A DNA stretch of 64,000 nucleotides, taken from contig CASENC010000014.1 in the NCBI GenBank assembly GCA_949289215.1, positions 1-64,000 on the forward strand. Direction: 5' to 3'. A program made the position numbers and the translations under genes. Under the pieces are notes generated by a model. That model was not told the DNA's origin, did no database searches, and saw only the letters and a program-made list of their open reading frames with translations. Below are positions 42,246 to 51,783 of the stretch, in pieces. Position 1 is the stretch's first letter; every line of letters begins with the position of its first letter. The stretch comes from an uncultured Bacteroidales bacterium. Its GTDB lineage: Bacteria > Bacteroidota > Bacteroidia > Bacteroidales > Muribaculaceae.

Positions 42246-43544
42246 ATGGAAACAAGGAGCGGCAATACCGATAAAGTAAAGGCGCATAACCGTTACGGCG
42301 ACCCGTGGATATGGGGCGTTTATTGCACATTATGCCTTGTGTCGGTAGTCGAGGCGTTCAGCGCGTCGATACAGCAGGTGGGTACAGCCGGCCTGTACGG
42401 GCCTATAAGCAAGCATATAATAACGTTGCTGATAGGTGTGGCTGCGCTATTTGTGACTCAACTTGTTTCATTTAAGCGCAAGGTGTTCACGTGGAGTATT
42501 ATAGGTTTCGCAGTGATTACGCTTGTGGCTCTTGTATATGTGATGGAGCATGGGCAGGTAATCAACGGGGCCATGCGTTCGCTGTCGTTTTTCGGCTTTT
42601 CGGTGCAACCGGCCGAGCTTGCCAAGCTTGCCACCGTGTTGCTTGTGGCGTTTATCATGTCGCGTTACCAGGAGCCCGGCGGTGTGCGCAATATCGGGGT
42701 GGTGCTAAGTGCTTTTGTTGTGTTGCTATTTGGCGGATTAACGTATAAACAAGGATTTACCAATACGGCCATTCTCATGAGCATCAGTCTCTCGATGATG
42801 CTTATAGGCGGGGTCCAGGTCAAGAAGTTTGTGGTGGTGTTGCTTGTGTATGGCGTTGTCGCCGCCGGTTATATGTCTTGGAGCAAAGGCGGTGACGACA
42901 GCGGGAGCGGCGATGACGTGGTTGCCGAGAATGTAGATGAGAAAGTTATAAGCCGCAGCACCACTCGTGAAAACCGCATAGCACGTTTCGACTGGAACGA
43001 GGATACTTGTCTCGAACACCCGTTGACCGATATGTATAAGCAGGAGCAGTATGCCTATATGGCACGTGCGCATGGCGGCTTTTGGGGCGTGTTTCCCGGT
43101 AATTCACGTGAAAGCAGTCGTTTGCCACTTGCTTTTTCCGATTATATCTATTCGATTATTATCGAGGAAATGGGCCTTTTCGGCGGCATTGCGTTGCTCG
43201 CATTTTACCTTGCCCTGCTTGCTCGTGCCGGGCGGATAGCGCGGCGTTGCACACGGGCATTCCCGGCGTTGCTTGTGCTGGGCATGGCCGTGATGATTAC
43301 CATTCAGGCATTGTCGCATATTGCCATTAATTGCGGCATGGTGCCGGTGTCTGGGCAGCCTTTGCCGCTTATTTCGGCAGGAGGCTCGTCGATAGTGGTT
43401 ATCAATATAGCCTTTGGAGTGATGATAGGCGTGAGCAAGTATGCCACACAGCGTGGTGACAATGGCCGTATCGAACTCGTCGGCAGCGGCGGCGACGATC
43501 GGTCGAGAGTGCTGCAAGCCAAAAATCTTACTCAGGTAAATTAA
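42246..43544 (+). CDS. ftsW: Septal peptidoglycan glycosyltransferase FtsW (SEDS family)
   Basis: A 432-residue SEDS membrane protein with about ten helices that polymerises glycan strands from lipid II together with FtsI. Conserved parts include SLSFFGFSVQPAELAKLA, the large loop with NEDTCLEHPL, and the C-terminal GMVPVSGQPLPLISAGGSS. The long loop between helices 7 and 8 contains FWGVFPGNSRESSRLPLAFSD-like sequence with the catalytic acidic residues of the family. Between murD and murG, eight bases before murG. Confidence 0.94.
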   Translation: METRSGNTDKVKAHNRYGDPWIWGVYCTLCLVSVVEAFSASIQQVGTAGLYGPISKHIITLLIGVAALFVTQLVSFKRKVFTWSIIGFAVITLVALVYVMEHGQVINGAMRSLSFFGFSVQPAELAKLATVLLVAFIMSRYQEPGGVRNIGVVLSAFVVLLFGGLTYKQGFTNTAILMSISLSMMLIGGVQVKKFVVVLLVYGVVAAGYMSWSKGGDDSGSGDDVVAENVDEKVISRSTTRENRIARFDWNEDTCLEHPLTDMYKQEQYAYMARAHGGFWGVFPGNSRESSRLPLAFSDYIYSIIIEEMGLFGGIALLAFYLALLARAGRIARRCTRAFPALLVLGMAVMITIQALSHIAINCGMVPVSGQPLPLISAGGSSIVVINIAFGVMIGVSKYATQRGDNGRIELVGSGGDDRSRVLQAKNLTQVN

Positions 43545-43552
43545 ATGCTTAT

Positions 43553-44668
43553 ATGGATAAAGAATTAAGAATATTGATAAGTGGCGGCGGTACGGGAGGT
43601 CACATCTTCCCGGCCATTGCCATTGCCAACGAGATAAAGCGTCGTTATCCCGATGCTCGATTGCTTTTTGTAGGAGCAGAAAATCGCATGGAGATGGAGC
43701 GAGTGCCTGCTGCCGGATATGAAATAGTGGGCTTGCCGGTGTGCGGCTTCGATCGCAAGCGGTTGTGGCGTAATGTAGCGGTATTGGTGAAATTGTTCAA
43801 GAGTATGCGCCGTGCCCGTGCCATATTACGCGACTTCAAGCCTGATATTGCCATAGGCGTGGGGGGCTATGCCAGCGGGCCCATGCTCAAGGCTGCACAG
43901 AAATGCCATATTCCCACATTGATACAGGAGCAGAATTCATATGCCGGCGTAACCAACAAGTTGCTTGCTGCGCGTGCCGATGCAATATGTGTGGCATATG
44001 ACGGAATGGACAAATTTTTCCCGGCCGACAAGATTGTGATGACCGGTAACCCGGTGCGCCGCAACCTGGTGGATTGCAAACTGTCGCGTGAAGAGGCTGC
44101 GGCAAAGTTGGGGCTTGATGCTCGCCGCAAGACTATTCTTGTGGTGGGAGGAAGCCTGGGAGCGCGCACCATCAACGAGAGCATGATTGCCGGACTTGAA
44201 CTGTTGAAGTCGCATGAGGCCAATTTGCAGGTAATTTGGCAGACGGGTAAATATTACGATGAGGAAACGCGCCGTGCGCTTGAACGTTCGGGTGCGGGAA
44301 ATGTGTTACGAATGCCGTTTATTGCCGACATGGAGGCTGCTTATCGTGCCGCCGACCTTGTGGTGAGCCGTGCCGGTGCAAGTTCGATTTCCGAGCTGCA
44401 GTTGCTTGGCAAGCCATCGATACTGGTACCATCGCCCAATGTAGCCGAGGATCACCAAACCAAGAATGCGCTTGCACTTGCGGCAAAAGAAGCCGCAATA
44501 ATGTTGCCTGATGCCGGTGCGGTGAAGTCGCTTGTGCCGCTCATGGTGAAAACGGTTATCGATTATAGACTTCTTTCCCATATTTCGTCTAACGTGAGCA
44601 AGATGGCATTGCGCGATGCCGATAGCCGTATTGTTGACCAGGTGGAAAAAATAATAGATAAACGTTGA
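43553..44668 (+). CDS. murG: Lipid II synthase (GlcNAc transferase)
   Basis: MurG transfers GlcNAc from UDP-GlcNAc to lipid I at the cytosolic membrane face. The 371-residue product starts with the glycine-rich donor/acceptor loop SGGGTGGHIFPAIAIA, followed by the second G loop VVGGSLGARTIN and the UDP-binding block SRAGASSISELQLLGKPSILVPSP. GT-B fold with two Rossmann halves. Placed between ftsW and murC as in other Bacteroidota dcw clusters. Confidence 0.96.
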   Translation: MDKELRILISGGGTGGHIFPAIAIANEIKRRYPDARLLFVGAENRMEMERVPAAGYEIVGLPVCGFDRKRLWRNVAVLVKLFKSMRRARAILRDFKPDIAIGVGGYASGPMLKAAQKCHIPTLIQEQNSYAGVTNKLLAARADAICVAYDGMDKFFPADKIVMTGNPVRRNLVDCKLSREEAAAKLGLDARRKTILVVGGSLGARTINESMIAGLELLKSHEANLQVIWQTGKYYDEETRRALERSGAGNVLRMPFIADMEAAYRAADLVVSRAGASSISELQLLGKPSILVPSPNVAEDHQTKNALALAAKEAAIMLPDAGAVKSLVPLMVKTVIDYRLLSHISSNVSKMALRDADSRIVDQVEKIIDKR

Positions 44669-44675
44669 GATAACT

Positions 44676-46097
44676 ATGGAAGGTGATTTCAAATACAATT
44701 CATTATATTTCGTGGGAGCAGGCGGCATAGGAATGGCGGCTCTTGAACGTTATTTCCTTGCCAAGGGATACCGTGTGGCAGGTTATGACCGCACTCGCAC
44801 CGACCTTACCGACGCTCTTGCCCGGGAGGGTGTGGAAATGTGCTATGACGAATCGGCTGAACTTATTCCCGAGTATTGCCGCGATCCGCAGAAGACGCTT
44901 GTGGTTTACACTCCGGCCGTTCCCGGCAGTCACAAAGGGTTGCAATACTTCCGTGCCAACGGTTTCGATGTTATGAAGCGCGCGCAGGTATTGGGGCTTA
45001 TCACTCGCAATTCGCGAGGGCTGTGCTTTTCGGGAACTCATGGCAAGACTACCACGTCGAGCATGGCAGCACACATATTGCATAATTCCACCATAGGGTG
45101 CAGTGCTTTCCTTGGCGGCATAATGCGCAATTACGGCAGTAATTTCATTTCCGACGCAGGAAGCGAATATACGGTAATCGAGGCCGACGAATATGACCGT
45201 TCGTTTCATTGGTTGCATCCTTATGTTGCCGTGGTGACGGCGACCGACCCCGACCATCTTGACATTTATGGTACCGAAGAGGCATATTTGGAGAGTTTTT
45301 CGCGGTTTACCGAGCTTATCGACCCTGAAGGAATTTTGCTGCTTCACACCGGCTTGAAGTTCACACCGCGCCCGGCACCGGGTGTGCGTGTTTACACTTA
45401 TTCCCGCTCGGAAGGAGATTTCCATGCCGCCGATGTGCGTTGCGGGAACGGAGAAATAATATTTGACCTGGTGCTGCCGTCGGGCAGGAAAATATGTGAT
45501 ATAAGCCTTGGTGTACCGGTGGATATAAATATCGAGAATGCCATTGCCGCAATGGCTGTGTGCTACCTTGTGGGTGCCAAAGATGATGAGCTGCGCAATG
45601 GCATTGCCACTTATAAGGGTACCAAGCGGCGTTTTGAGTTCTGGATGAAAGAACCCGGTGAGCATGGCAATGTGGTTATCGATGACTATGCCCATCACCC
45701 CGACGAGCTGAAGGCGAGCATCGGGTCGGTGCGCCGGTTGTATCCGGGGCGCAAGTTGACTGTGGCATTTCAGCCGCACTTGTACAGCCGCACACGTGAT
45801 TTCTACCGGCAGTTTGCCGAGGCGTTGTCGATGGCCGACGAGGCTATCGTGCTGGATATTTATCCTGCCCGCGAGGAACCGTTGCCGGGAGTGACTGCCG
45901 ACCTTATTTTCGATGAAATAAGGAAAACCGACGCATCGAAAGTCAAGACCAAGATAAGGTGCAGCGTGACCGACCTGGCCGACTTGCTTGCATCGCGCCG
46001 GCATGACGGTGAGCTTGATGTGTTGTTGACTGCAGGTGCGGGCGATATATGCAATTACCTGCCCGAAATATGTAAAGCAATAAAAGGTGAGATATGA
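44676..46097 (+). CDS. murC: UDP-MurNAc:L-alanine ligase
   Basis: MurC adds the first amino acid, L-alanine, to UDP-MurNAc. The 473-residue product has VGAGGIGMAALERYF, the P-loop SGTHGKTTTSSM near residue 119, EADEYDRSFHWLHP, ATDPDHLDIYG and DDYAHHPDELKA. Its stop overlaps the ftsQ ATG (ATGA). Length and motif order fit the family. Confidence 0.96.
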   Translation: MEGDFKYNSLYFVGAGGIGMAALERYFLAKGYRVAGYDRTRTDLTDALAREGVEMCYDESAELIPEYCRDPQKTLVVYTPAVPGSHKGLQYFRANGFDVMKRAQVLGLITRNSRGLCFSGTHGKTTTSSMAAHILHNSTIGCSAFLGGIMRNYGSNFISDAGSEYTVIEADEYDRSFHWLHPYVAVVTATDPDHLDIYGTEEAYLESFSRFTELIDPEGILLLHTGLKFTPRPAPGVRVYTYSRSEGDFHAADVRCGNGEIIFDLVLPSGRKICDISLGVPVDINIENAIAAMAVCYLVGAKDDELRNGIATYKGTKRRFEFWMKEPGEHGNVVIDDYAHHPDELKASIGSVRRLYPGRKLTVAFQPHLYSRTRDFYRQFAEALSMADEAIVLDIYPAREEPLPGVTADLIFDEIRKTDASKVKTKIRCSVTDLADLLASRRHDGELDVLLTAGAGDICNYLPEICKAIKGEI

Positions 46098-46984
46098 AAC
46101 GGGTGGTTCAATATATAGTGCTGGTGGTAATGGCGGTTCTGCTTGCGAGTGCCGCCCTATGGGCCGATTATTGCTCGCAACTTGAGCCGTGCAAGAGCGT
46201 CGATGTGGTGATACTTAACGATGATTCGGTAACTTTTGTCACGCCCGAAGGTATTGTCAGGGAATTTGAAATCAATAACATATATCCCGAGGGTAAGCTT
46301 GTGACAAGCCTCGACACCGATAGCATGGAGCGAGTGCTTGACCGTTGCGACTATCTTGAAAGTGCCGAGTGCTATGTGTCGAATATCAATCGCCTTGTGG
46401 TGGCAGTGCGCCAGTTTATGCCGGTGATGAGGGTGTATGACCGCGGTGACGGCAGGGTGTATTATGTAAACCGTAAAGGGAAACAGATGGAGGTCGATGG
46501 AAGATACCACATCGATGTGCCGGTGGTTGAAGGCGATTTTACCGGCAGTTTCAAGCCGTTGCGTCTGTTGCCGTTGATAAATTACGTGGAAAGCGACACT
46601 TCGCTTGTGGGGCTTGTGTCGATGTACACGGTGCGTGATTCCAACAATGTGTGTTTCGTACCCACGATTTGCGGACATATAGTGAACCTTGGCAGCCTCG
46701 ATAATATAGAATCAAAGTTCAGAAAGCTGAAATTGTTTTACAACAAGGTTATGCCGCATAAGGGATGGGATGCCTATACCGAAGTGTCGCTTAAGTGGGA
46801 TTACCAGGTTGTGGGAACTTTACGCAGTAAAAAGCAGCCGTATTTTGCTTCATATAATCCCGAAGAAGACGAGCAGGCTCCGCCGCTTGAGTCGGTGGTG
46901 GTGGGCAACGAGCCTCGGGATAAGGAGCAGAATGACAGCAGGCAGACCGATGCCGTGGTGAAAAAGGCATTTTCAAAACGCTAA
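46094..46984 (+). CDS. ftsQ: FtsQ/DivIB-like cell-division protein
   Basis: A 296-residue bitopic protein: a short cytosolic start, one membrane helix (about 7-25), then a large outer domain of alpha/beta character including the segment VSNINRLVVAVRQFMPVMRVYD and the acidic C-terminal tail. The position between murC and ftsA is that of ftsQ, and sequence similarity to that divisome scaffold is limited but compatible. Translation is coupled to murC. It would connect FtsL-type proteins to the septal synthase. Confidence 0.85.
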   Translation: MKRVVQYIVLVVMAVLLASAALWADYCSQLEPCKSVDVVILNDDSVTFVTPEGIVREFEINNIYPEGKLVTSLDTDSMERVLDRCDYLESAECYVSNINRLVVAVRQFMPVMRVYDRGDGRVYYVNRKGKQMEVDGRYHIDVPVVEGDFTGSFKPLRLLPLINYVESDTSLVGLVSMYTVRDSNNVCFVPTICGHIVNLGSLDNIESKFRKLKLFYNKVMPHKGWDAYTEVSLKWDYQVVGTLRSKKQPYFASYNPEEDEQAPPLESVVVGNEPRDKEQNDSRQTDAVVKKAFSKR

Positions 46985-47007
46985 TAAAATTACACAGACA
47001 ATAGGAT

Positions 47008-48450
47008 ATGATGGAAAGCAAGCAGTATGTAGTAGCATTGGAGATAAGCAGCTCGAAAATTGTGGGCGTGCTTGGCGAGCCGAGGCCTGACGGCGGTGTT
47101 GATATACTCGACATCGAAGCCGAACGCTCGTTGAATTGTGTGAGATGGGGGTGCATACAGAACGTTGAAGAGACCAAGGTGCGTGTAAACCGAGTAATTT
47201 CACGGCTTGAGGAGCGTATAGCTCCCAAGAAAATAACCGGTGTGTATGTGGGTGTGAGCGGACGGTCGTTGCACAACTATTTCATGAGTATATCCACAGC
47301 GTTCAGCGATGAAAGAATGATTACCGAGGGTGTGGTGGATGCGCTCAAAGACCGGTATTACAGTGAAGCCGAGGTGCAAGGCGGCGACATACTTGAAGTG
47401 ATACCATGCCAGTATTTTGTCGATAACAACGAGATTGGAAATCCCATAGGAGCGTATGGCACGAGTATCAAGGTGCAATTTAACGGTGTGGTGGCAAAGA
47501 AAACACTGAAGATGAACATCGACCGTGCCCGCGATTCGCAATACGAGATAAAGGGGTATGTGGTTACAGCCCTGGCAATGGGTGAACATATCCTTACCAA
47601 CGAGGAACGCCAGCTTGGATGCATGCTTGTGGATTTCGGTGCCGAGATTACCACTGTGTCGATTTTCCGCAGGGGTGTGTTGCAATATCTTGCCACGTTG
47701 CCCATGGGCAGCCACTTGATTACGCGAGACCTCACCAGCCTGAATGTGCTGGAAGATGCCGCCGAGGAAATAAAGAAGACTTCGGGCAATGCCATACCGT
47801 CGGATTCGGGGCGCAGCATTCTTGTCGATGGTGTGCAATCGACCGATGTGCAGAATTACGTGGTGGCGCGTTGTGAGGAGATTGTGGCCAATATAAACGA
47901 GCAGATAGCCTATTCGGGATTGTCACGCGACAAGATTGCCGCCGGAATTGTGCTTGTGGGTGGTGGCTCGCAACTTAACGGGTTTAACCGCCTGGTGGAA
48001 GAGATGACCAAGCTGAAGGTGAGGTTTGGCAGCATTCCGGCAAGTGTGGTATTGCATGACCGTGCTGCCCGTGGCATAGAATACCTGCAAGTGATTTCGA
48101 TTGTGGCGCAGGCTGCGGCTATGATGAAACCCGGCGACAATTGTGTGCAAGAGCCTGTTCCTGAAGAAGAGGTGAAACAAGAAGATGCCGTTGAGGCTGA
48201 AACCGATAATGAGCCTGTCAATGAGCCGGCAGAAGAAAAACCTATACAACTTCCAACTGAAAAGAAGAAAAGAAACGATGAGACCAATAATGCCGGTTTT
48301 GCCGATGGCGATGATGAACAAGAAGATGACCGGCAACATGGTGGCAAATCGCTGATACAAAAATGGCATTGGCTGAAAACCAAGGTTACCGATGTTTTCA
48401 AGGAATCGGATGATGATTTTGCCGAAGAAGAGAATCGGAATAATGGTTGA
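47008..48450 (+). CDS. ftsA: Actin-like cell-division protein FtsA
   Basis: FtsA is an actin-fold ATPase that tethers FtsZ to the membrane. The 480-residue product has phosphate-1 VALEISSSKIVG, the SHS2-like 1C region (about 85-170), phosphate-2 LVDFGAEITTVSIF, and an adenosine motif GIVLVGGGSQLNG. A long acidic linker (about 375-445) leads to an amphipathic stretch KSLIQKWHWLKTKVTDVFK, the likely membrane-targeting helix, and an acidic end. It precedes ftsZ by 65 bp. 47011 is an alternative start (the second ATG). Confidence 0.95.
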   Translation: MMESKQYVVALEISSSKIVGVLGEPRPDGGVDILDIEAERSLNCVRWGCIQNVEETKVRVNRVISRLEERIAPKKITGVYVGVSGRSLHNYFMSISTAFSDERMITEGVVDALKDRYYSEAEVQGGDILEVIPCQYFVDNNEIGNPIGAYGTSIKVQFNGVVAKKTLKMNIDRARDSQYEIKGYVVTALAMGEHILTNEERQLGCMLVDFGAEITTVSIFRRGVLQYLATLPMGSHLITRDLTSLNVLEDAAEEIKKTSGNAIPSDSGRSILVDGVQSTDVQNYVVARCEEIVANINEQIAYSGLSRDKIAAGIVLVGGGSQLNGFNRLVEEMTKLKVRFGSIPASVVLHDRAARGIEYLQVISIVAQAAAMMKPGDNCVQEPVPEEEVKQEDAVEAETDNEPVNEPAEEKPIQLPTEKKKRNDETNNAGFADGDDEQEDDRQHGGKSLIQKWHWLKTKVTDVFKESDDDFAEEENRNNG

Positions 48451-48515
48451 ACCTGCTGTGTGAGTTAAAGGGATAGACAAAAAAGATTTTGTTATAAGTT
48501 AAATAATTCGGAATT

Positions 48516-49841
48516 ATGTTTGAAGGATCCAACAATATAGAAGATAACGACCCTAATTTCCTTGTTGATGAAAGCAACACCATGGCAAGGATAAAAATAA
48601 TAGGTGTCGGCGGTGGTGGCGGAAATGCCGTCAACAACATGTTCAGGCAAAACATCGAGGGCGTATCGTATGTGGTGCTTAATACCGATAATCAGGCTCT
48701 GAAAAAGTCACCTGTGCCCAAGAAATTGCTGATAGGTCCTGAAACCACCCACGGCCTGGGTGCAGGCAACAAGCCTGATGTGGCACGTGCAGCCGCCGAG
48801 GAGAGCAGCAACGAAATTGCAGGCTTGTTTGACCCGCAGACCGAGATGGTTTTCATTACCGCCGGTATGGGCGGCGGAACGGGTACCGGTGCCGCGCCGG
48901 TGGTGGCACGAATTGCCAAGGAGAAAGATGTGCTCACGGTGGGCATTGTCACAATACCATTCCTGTTTGAAGGCGAGAGAAAGATATTGAAAGCGTTGCA
49001 GGGCGCCGAAGAGATGAAGCAATATGTCGATGCCTTGATGATTATAAATAACGAGCGCCTTACCGAGATATATGAGGACTTTAGTTTCATGAATGCCATG
49101 TGCAAGGCCGATGACACGTTGACCACGGCCGCCCGCAGTATCTCGGAGATGGTAACTACTACCGATGGTTACATCAATATCGACATGAATGATGTGAAGA
49201 CTACCTTGCACGATAGCGGTGTGGCGATAATAAGCACCGGATATGGTGAAGGAGACCATCGTGTCACCAAGGCTATTAACGACGCATTGCATTCGCCGTT
49301 GTTGAAAGACCGCGACGTGTATCGCGCCACACGCATATTGCTAAATCTTTATTTTTCGCGAGAAGAAAAGGAAAATCCATTGGCCATAAGCGAGATGGAT
49401 GAAGTGCGCCAGTTTATGGCCAATTTCGACAGCTCGGTGGTGGATGTAATATGGGGTGCAGCATACGACGACACGCTGGGGGCAACTGTGAAGGTGACCA
49501 TATTGGCGGCCGGATTTGAGACGACTATCGGCGCGGATGCTGTTACAAAGTCGAACAGCAGCAATAACAAGACAGCTACCGAAGATGTCAAGGCTAACAA
49601 GAAAGTGATAGAGGAGGCATATGGCAAGGACAAGGTAGCCGAGACTACGCAGATTTCCACCAAGAACAGATATATGGTGCTGAAACCCGAAGAAATGGAT
49701 GACGACAATGTTATAGCGGCTTTCGGCAAGCCTACATTTAAGCGCGACCCGAAGGTGATGCACACAATGATGCCCGAAGAGCCGTCGAAAACCGAACCCG
49801 ACACTTCGGGCAAGGGTAGCGGGGTGAAGATAATGTTCTGA
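48516..49841 (+). CDS. ftsZ: Tubulin-like cell-division GTPase FtsZ
   Basis: FtsZ polymerises into the Z ring. The 441-residue product contains the N-terminal GVGGGGGNAVNNM, the tubulin signature GMGGGTGTGAAPVVA near residue 118, the T7-type segment, and a C-terminal variable region ending VKIMF. A Lys/Glu-rich linker (about 350-395) separates GTPase and tail. It is the last gene of the dcw operon. The stop is followed by 121 bp before the YqeY gene, without a strong hairpin. Confidence 0.97.
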   Translation: MFEGSNNIEDNDPNFLVDESNTMARIKIIGVGGGGGNAVNNMFRQNIEGVSYVVLNTDNQALKKSPVPKKLLIGPETTHGLGAGNKPDVARAAAEESSNEIAGLFDPQTEMVFITAGMGGGTGTGAAPVVARIAKEKDVLTVGIVTIPFLFEGERKILKALQGAEEMKQYVDALMIINNERLTEIYEDFSFMNAMCKADDTLTTAARSISEMVTTTDGYINIDMNDVKTTLHDSGVAIISTGYGEGDHRVTKAINDALHSPLLKDRDVYRATRILLNLYFSREEKENPLAISEMDEVRQFMANFDSSVVDVIWGAAYDDTLGATVKVTILAAGFETTIGADAVTKSNSSNNKTATEDVKANKKVIEEAYGKDKVAETTQISTKNRYMVLKPEEMDDDNVIAAFGKPTFKRDPKVMHTMMPEEPSKTEPDTSGKGSGVKIMF

Positions 49842-49891
49842 CACGCATGATATTTTTGTGCAGATAACTGCACAAATAGCCGAATTTATAG

Positions 49892-49899
49892 TAATTTTG
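49892..49899 (+). promoter_or_regulatory. Predicted -7 element upstream of the YqeY gene
   Basis: TAATTTTG matches TAnnTTTG, about 64 bp before the start of the YqeY gene. No TTTG box at normal distance. It may be a secondary start allowing expression without the dcw operon. Confidence 0.35.
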
Positions 49900-49962
49900 C
49901 GGTGCGCTATGTGTTGGGCGTACCGCAAAATTTGTAATTAATATCAAAGAGGAGGTTTTATT

Positions 49963-50412
49963 ATGAGCTTATTTGACACTATAAACAACGATATCAAGAA
50001 AGCCATGCTTGCTCGCGACCATGCTCGCCTTGAGGCCTTGCGCGGAATAAAGAAAGAATTCCTTGAGGCTAAGACGGCAAAGGGTGCCGATGGTGAACTT
50101 ACCGATGAAATGGCAAATAAAATTCTTGCAAAGATGCTGAAACAGCGTCGTGAAAGTGCCGAAATATACCGCAGCCAAAATCGCGAAGACCTTGCCCAGG
50201 GCGAGCTTGGCGAAGCTGCTGTGATAGAAGAATACTTGCCCAAGCCGCTTACCGAGGAAGAGCTGGTGGCTGCATTGAAAGAAATAATAGCCCGTGTGGG
50301 TGCTACTACAGCCAAGGAAATGGGTAAAGTGATGGGTGTGGCTTCCAAGGGGCTTGCAGGACGTGCCGATGGCAAAGCAATCTCGGCTAAGGTGCGTGAA
50401 TTGCTGGCTTGA
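49963..50412 (+). CDS. GatB/YqeY-domain protein
   Basis: A 149-residue protein of the YqeY family, which resembles the tRNA-binding tail domain of the amidotransferase subunit GatB; the biological role is unknown but tRNA-related function has been proposed. Visible are ARLEALRGIKKEFLEAK, a Lys-rich helical middle and MGKVMGVASKGLAGRADGK near the end. Its ATG at 49963 follows AGAGGAGG by seven bases, an unusually strong ribosome site for this group. It lies between ftsZ and serS, upstream of the latter by 33 bp. Confidence 0.9.
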   Translation: MSLFDTINNDIKKAMLARDHARLEALRGIKKEFLEAKTAKGADGELTDEMANKILAKMLKQRRESAEIYRSQNREDLAQGELGEAAVIEEYLPKPLTEEELVAALKEIIARVGATTAKEMGKVMGVASKGLAGRADGKAISAKVRELLA

Positions 50413-50445
50413 TATATAGAACCGGAATAAAAATTGTAACTATAA

Positions 50446-51717
50446 ATGTTGACATTAGCTTTAATCAAGGAAAATCCCGAAGAGGTGATTGCACGTCTTG
50501 CCGTGAAGCATTTCGACGGTCGCGGACCCATAATGCGGGTGATAGAACTTGACAAGGAACGCCGCGAAGCGCAAACCACGCGCGACAATCAGGCAGCCCG
50601 CCTTAACAAACTGGCTGCCGAGATAGGCGCATTGATGAAACAAGGGAAGAAAGAGGAAGCCGAGCAGGTGAAAGCCGAGGTGGCCGAACTTAAAGAGAAC
50701 AACAAGGCGATAGACGAACGTGTGAAGAAGGCCGAGGCCGAAATCACCGAAATACTGTTGTCGGTGCCTAATGTGCCGTCGCCGATGGTGCCCGAAGGCA
50801 ATGGTGCTGCCGATAATGTGGTGGAAAAGACCGGTGGCCCAATGCCTGAACTCCCCGAAGATGCCCTTCCGCACTGGGATCTTGCAAAAAAATACAATAT
50901 AATTGATTTTGACCTCGGTGTTAAAATCACCGGTGCCGGTTTCCCAGTGTACATCGGCAAGGGTGCGCGCTTGCAACGTGCGTTGATACAATTCTTCCTT
51001 GACGAGGCCGGCAAGGCCGGTTACTTGGAGATTGAGCCGCCTTATGTTGTGAATGAGGCTTCGGGTTACGGTACAGGTCAATTGCCCGACAAGGAAGGGC
51101 AGATGTACCATTGCAACCTCGACAATCTTTATCTTATTCCTACAGCCGAGGTGCCGGTGACCAACCTTTATCGCGACGTAATTCTCGACCAAAAGGAGCT
51201 GCCGAAGATGAATTGCGCTTATTCGGCATGTTTCCGCCGCGAGGCCGGTTCTTATGGCAAGGACGTGCGCGGGCTTAACCGCCTGCACCAGTTTGACAAG
51301 GTGGAGATTGTGCGCATCGAAAAGCCCGAGAACTCTTATGCCGCATTGGAACTGATGAAGGACCATGTGCAGGGGCTGCTTGAAAAACTTGAATTGCCGT
51401 GGCACATATTGCGCTTGTGCGGCGGTGACATGAGTTTCACTTCAGCCATAACATTCGATTTCGAGGTGTATTCGGCTGCTCAAAAGCGTTGGCTCGAAGT
51501 CAGCTCGGTATCTAATTTCGAAAGCTACCAGGCCAACCGCCTGAAGTGCCGCTACCGTGGCGACGACAAGAAGACCCACCTGTGCCACACGCTCAACGGG
51601 TCGGCTCTTGCATTGCCGCGCATCATGGCCGCCCTGCTCGAAAACAACCAGACCCCCGAGGGCATCCGCATCCCCAAGTGCCTGCACCGCTACACCGGTT
51701 TCGACATCATCGACTGA
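50446..51717 (+). CDS. serS: Seryl-tRNA synthetase
   Basis: Class II synthetase charging tRNA-Ser. The 423-residue product starts with the long antiparallel coiled-coil arm (about 30-110, KRREAQTTRDNQ-like heptads), then motif 2 with CFRREAGSYGKDVRG, and motif 3 NGSALALPRIMAALLENNQ near the C-terminus. The ATP-binding signature VSSVSNFESYQANRL is present. Length is that of bacterial SerRS. A terminator follows. The gene is presumably transcribed with the YqeY gene. Confidence 0.97.
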   Translation: MLTLALIKENPEEVIARLAVKHFDGRGPIMRVIELDKERREAQTTRDNQAARLNKLAAEIGALMKQGKKEEAEQVKAEVAELKENNKAIDERVKKAEAEITEILLSVPNVPSPMVPEGNGAADNVVEKTGGPMPELPEDALPHWDLAKKYNIIDFDLGVKITGAGFPVYIGKGARLQRALIQFFLDEAGKAGYLEIEPPYVVNEASGYGTGQLPDKEGQMYHCNLDNLYLIPTAEVPVTNLYRDVILDQKELPKMNCAYSACFRREAGSYGKDVRGLNRLHQFDKVEIVRIEKPENSYAALELMKDHVQGLLEKLELPWHILRLCGGDMSFTSAITFDFEVYSAAQKRWLEVSSVSNFESYQANRLKCRYRGDDKKTHLCHTLNGSALALPRIMAALLENNQTPEGIRIPKCLHRYTGFDIID

Positions 51718-51740
51718 ACTGTTAAAAGATAAGAAAAAAG

Positions 51741-51776
51741 CGGCGGTAAACATTTATAGAGACGTGTTTACCGCCG
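51741..51776. terminator. Bidirectional hairpin between serS and the LD-carboxypeptidase gene
   Basis: CGGCGGTAAACA (51741-51752) pairs perfectly with TGTTTACCGCCG (51765-51776), 12-nt loop; A run upstream and T run downstream suit termination in both directions. Confidence 0.8.
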
Positions 51777-51783
51777 TTTGTCG

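Noticed and set aside
44703..46004. A 433-residue minus-strand frame opposite murC.
   Set aside because: Antisense to a gene with all Mur ligase motifs; His/Arg-rich translation typical of reverse-strand shadow frames.
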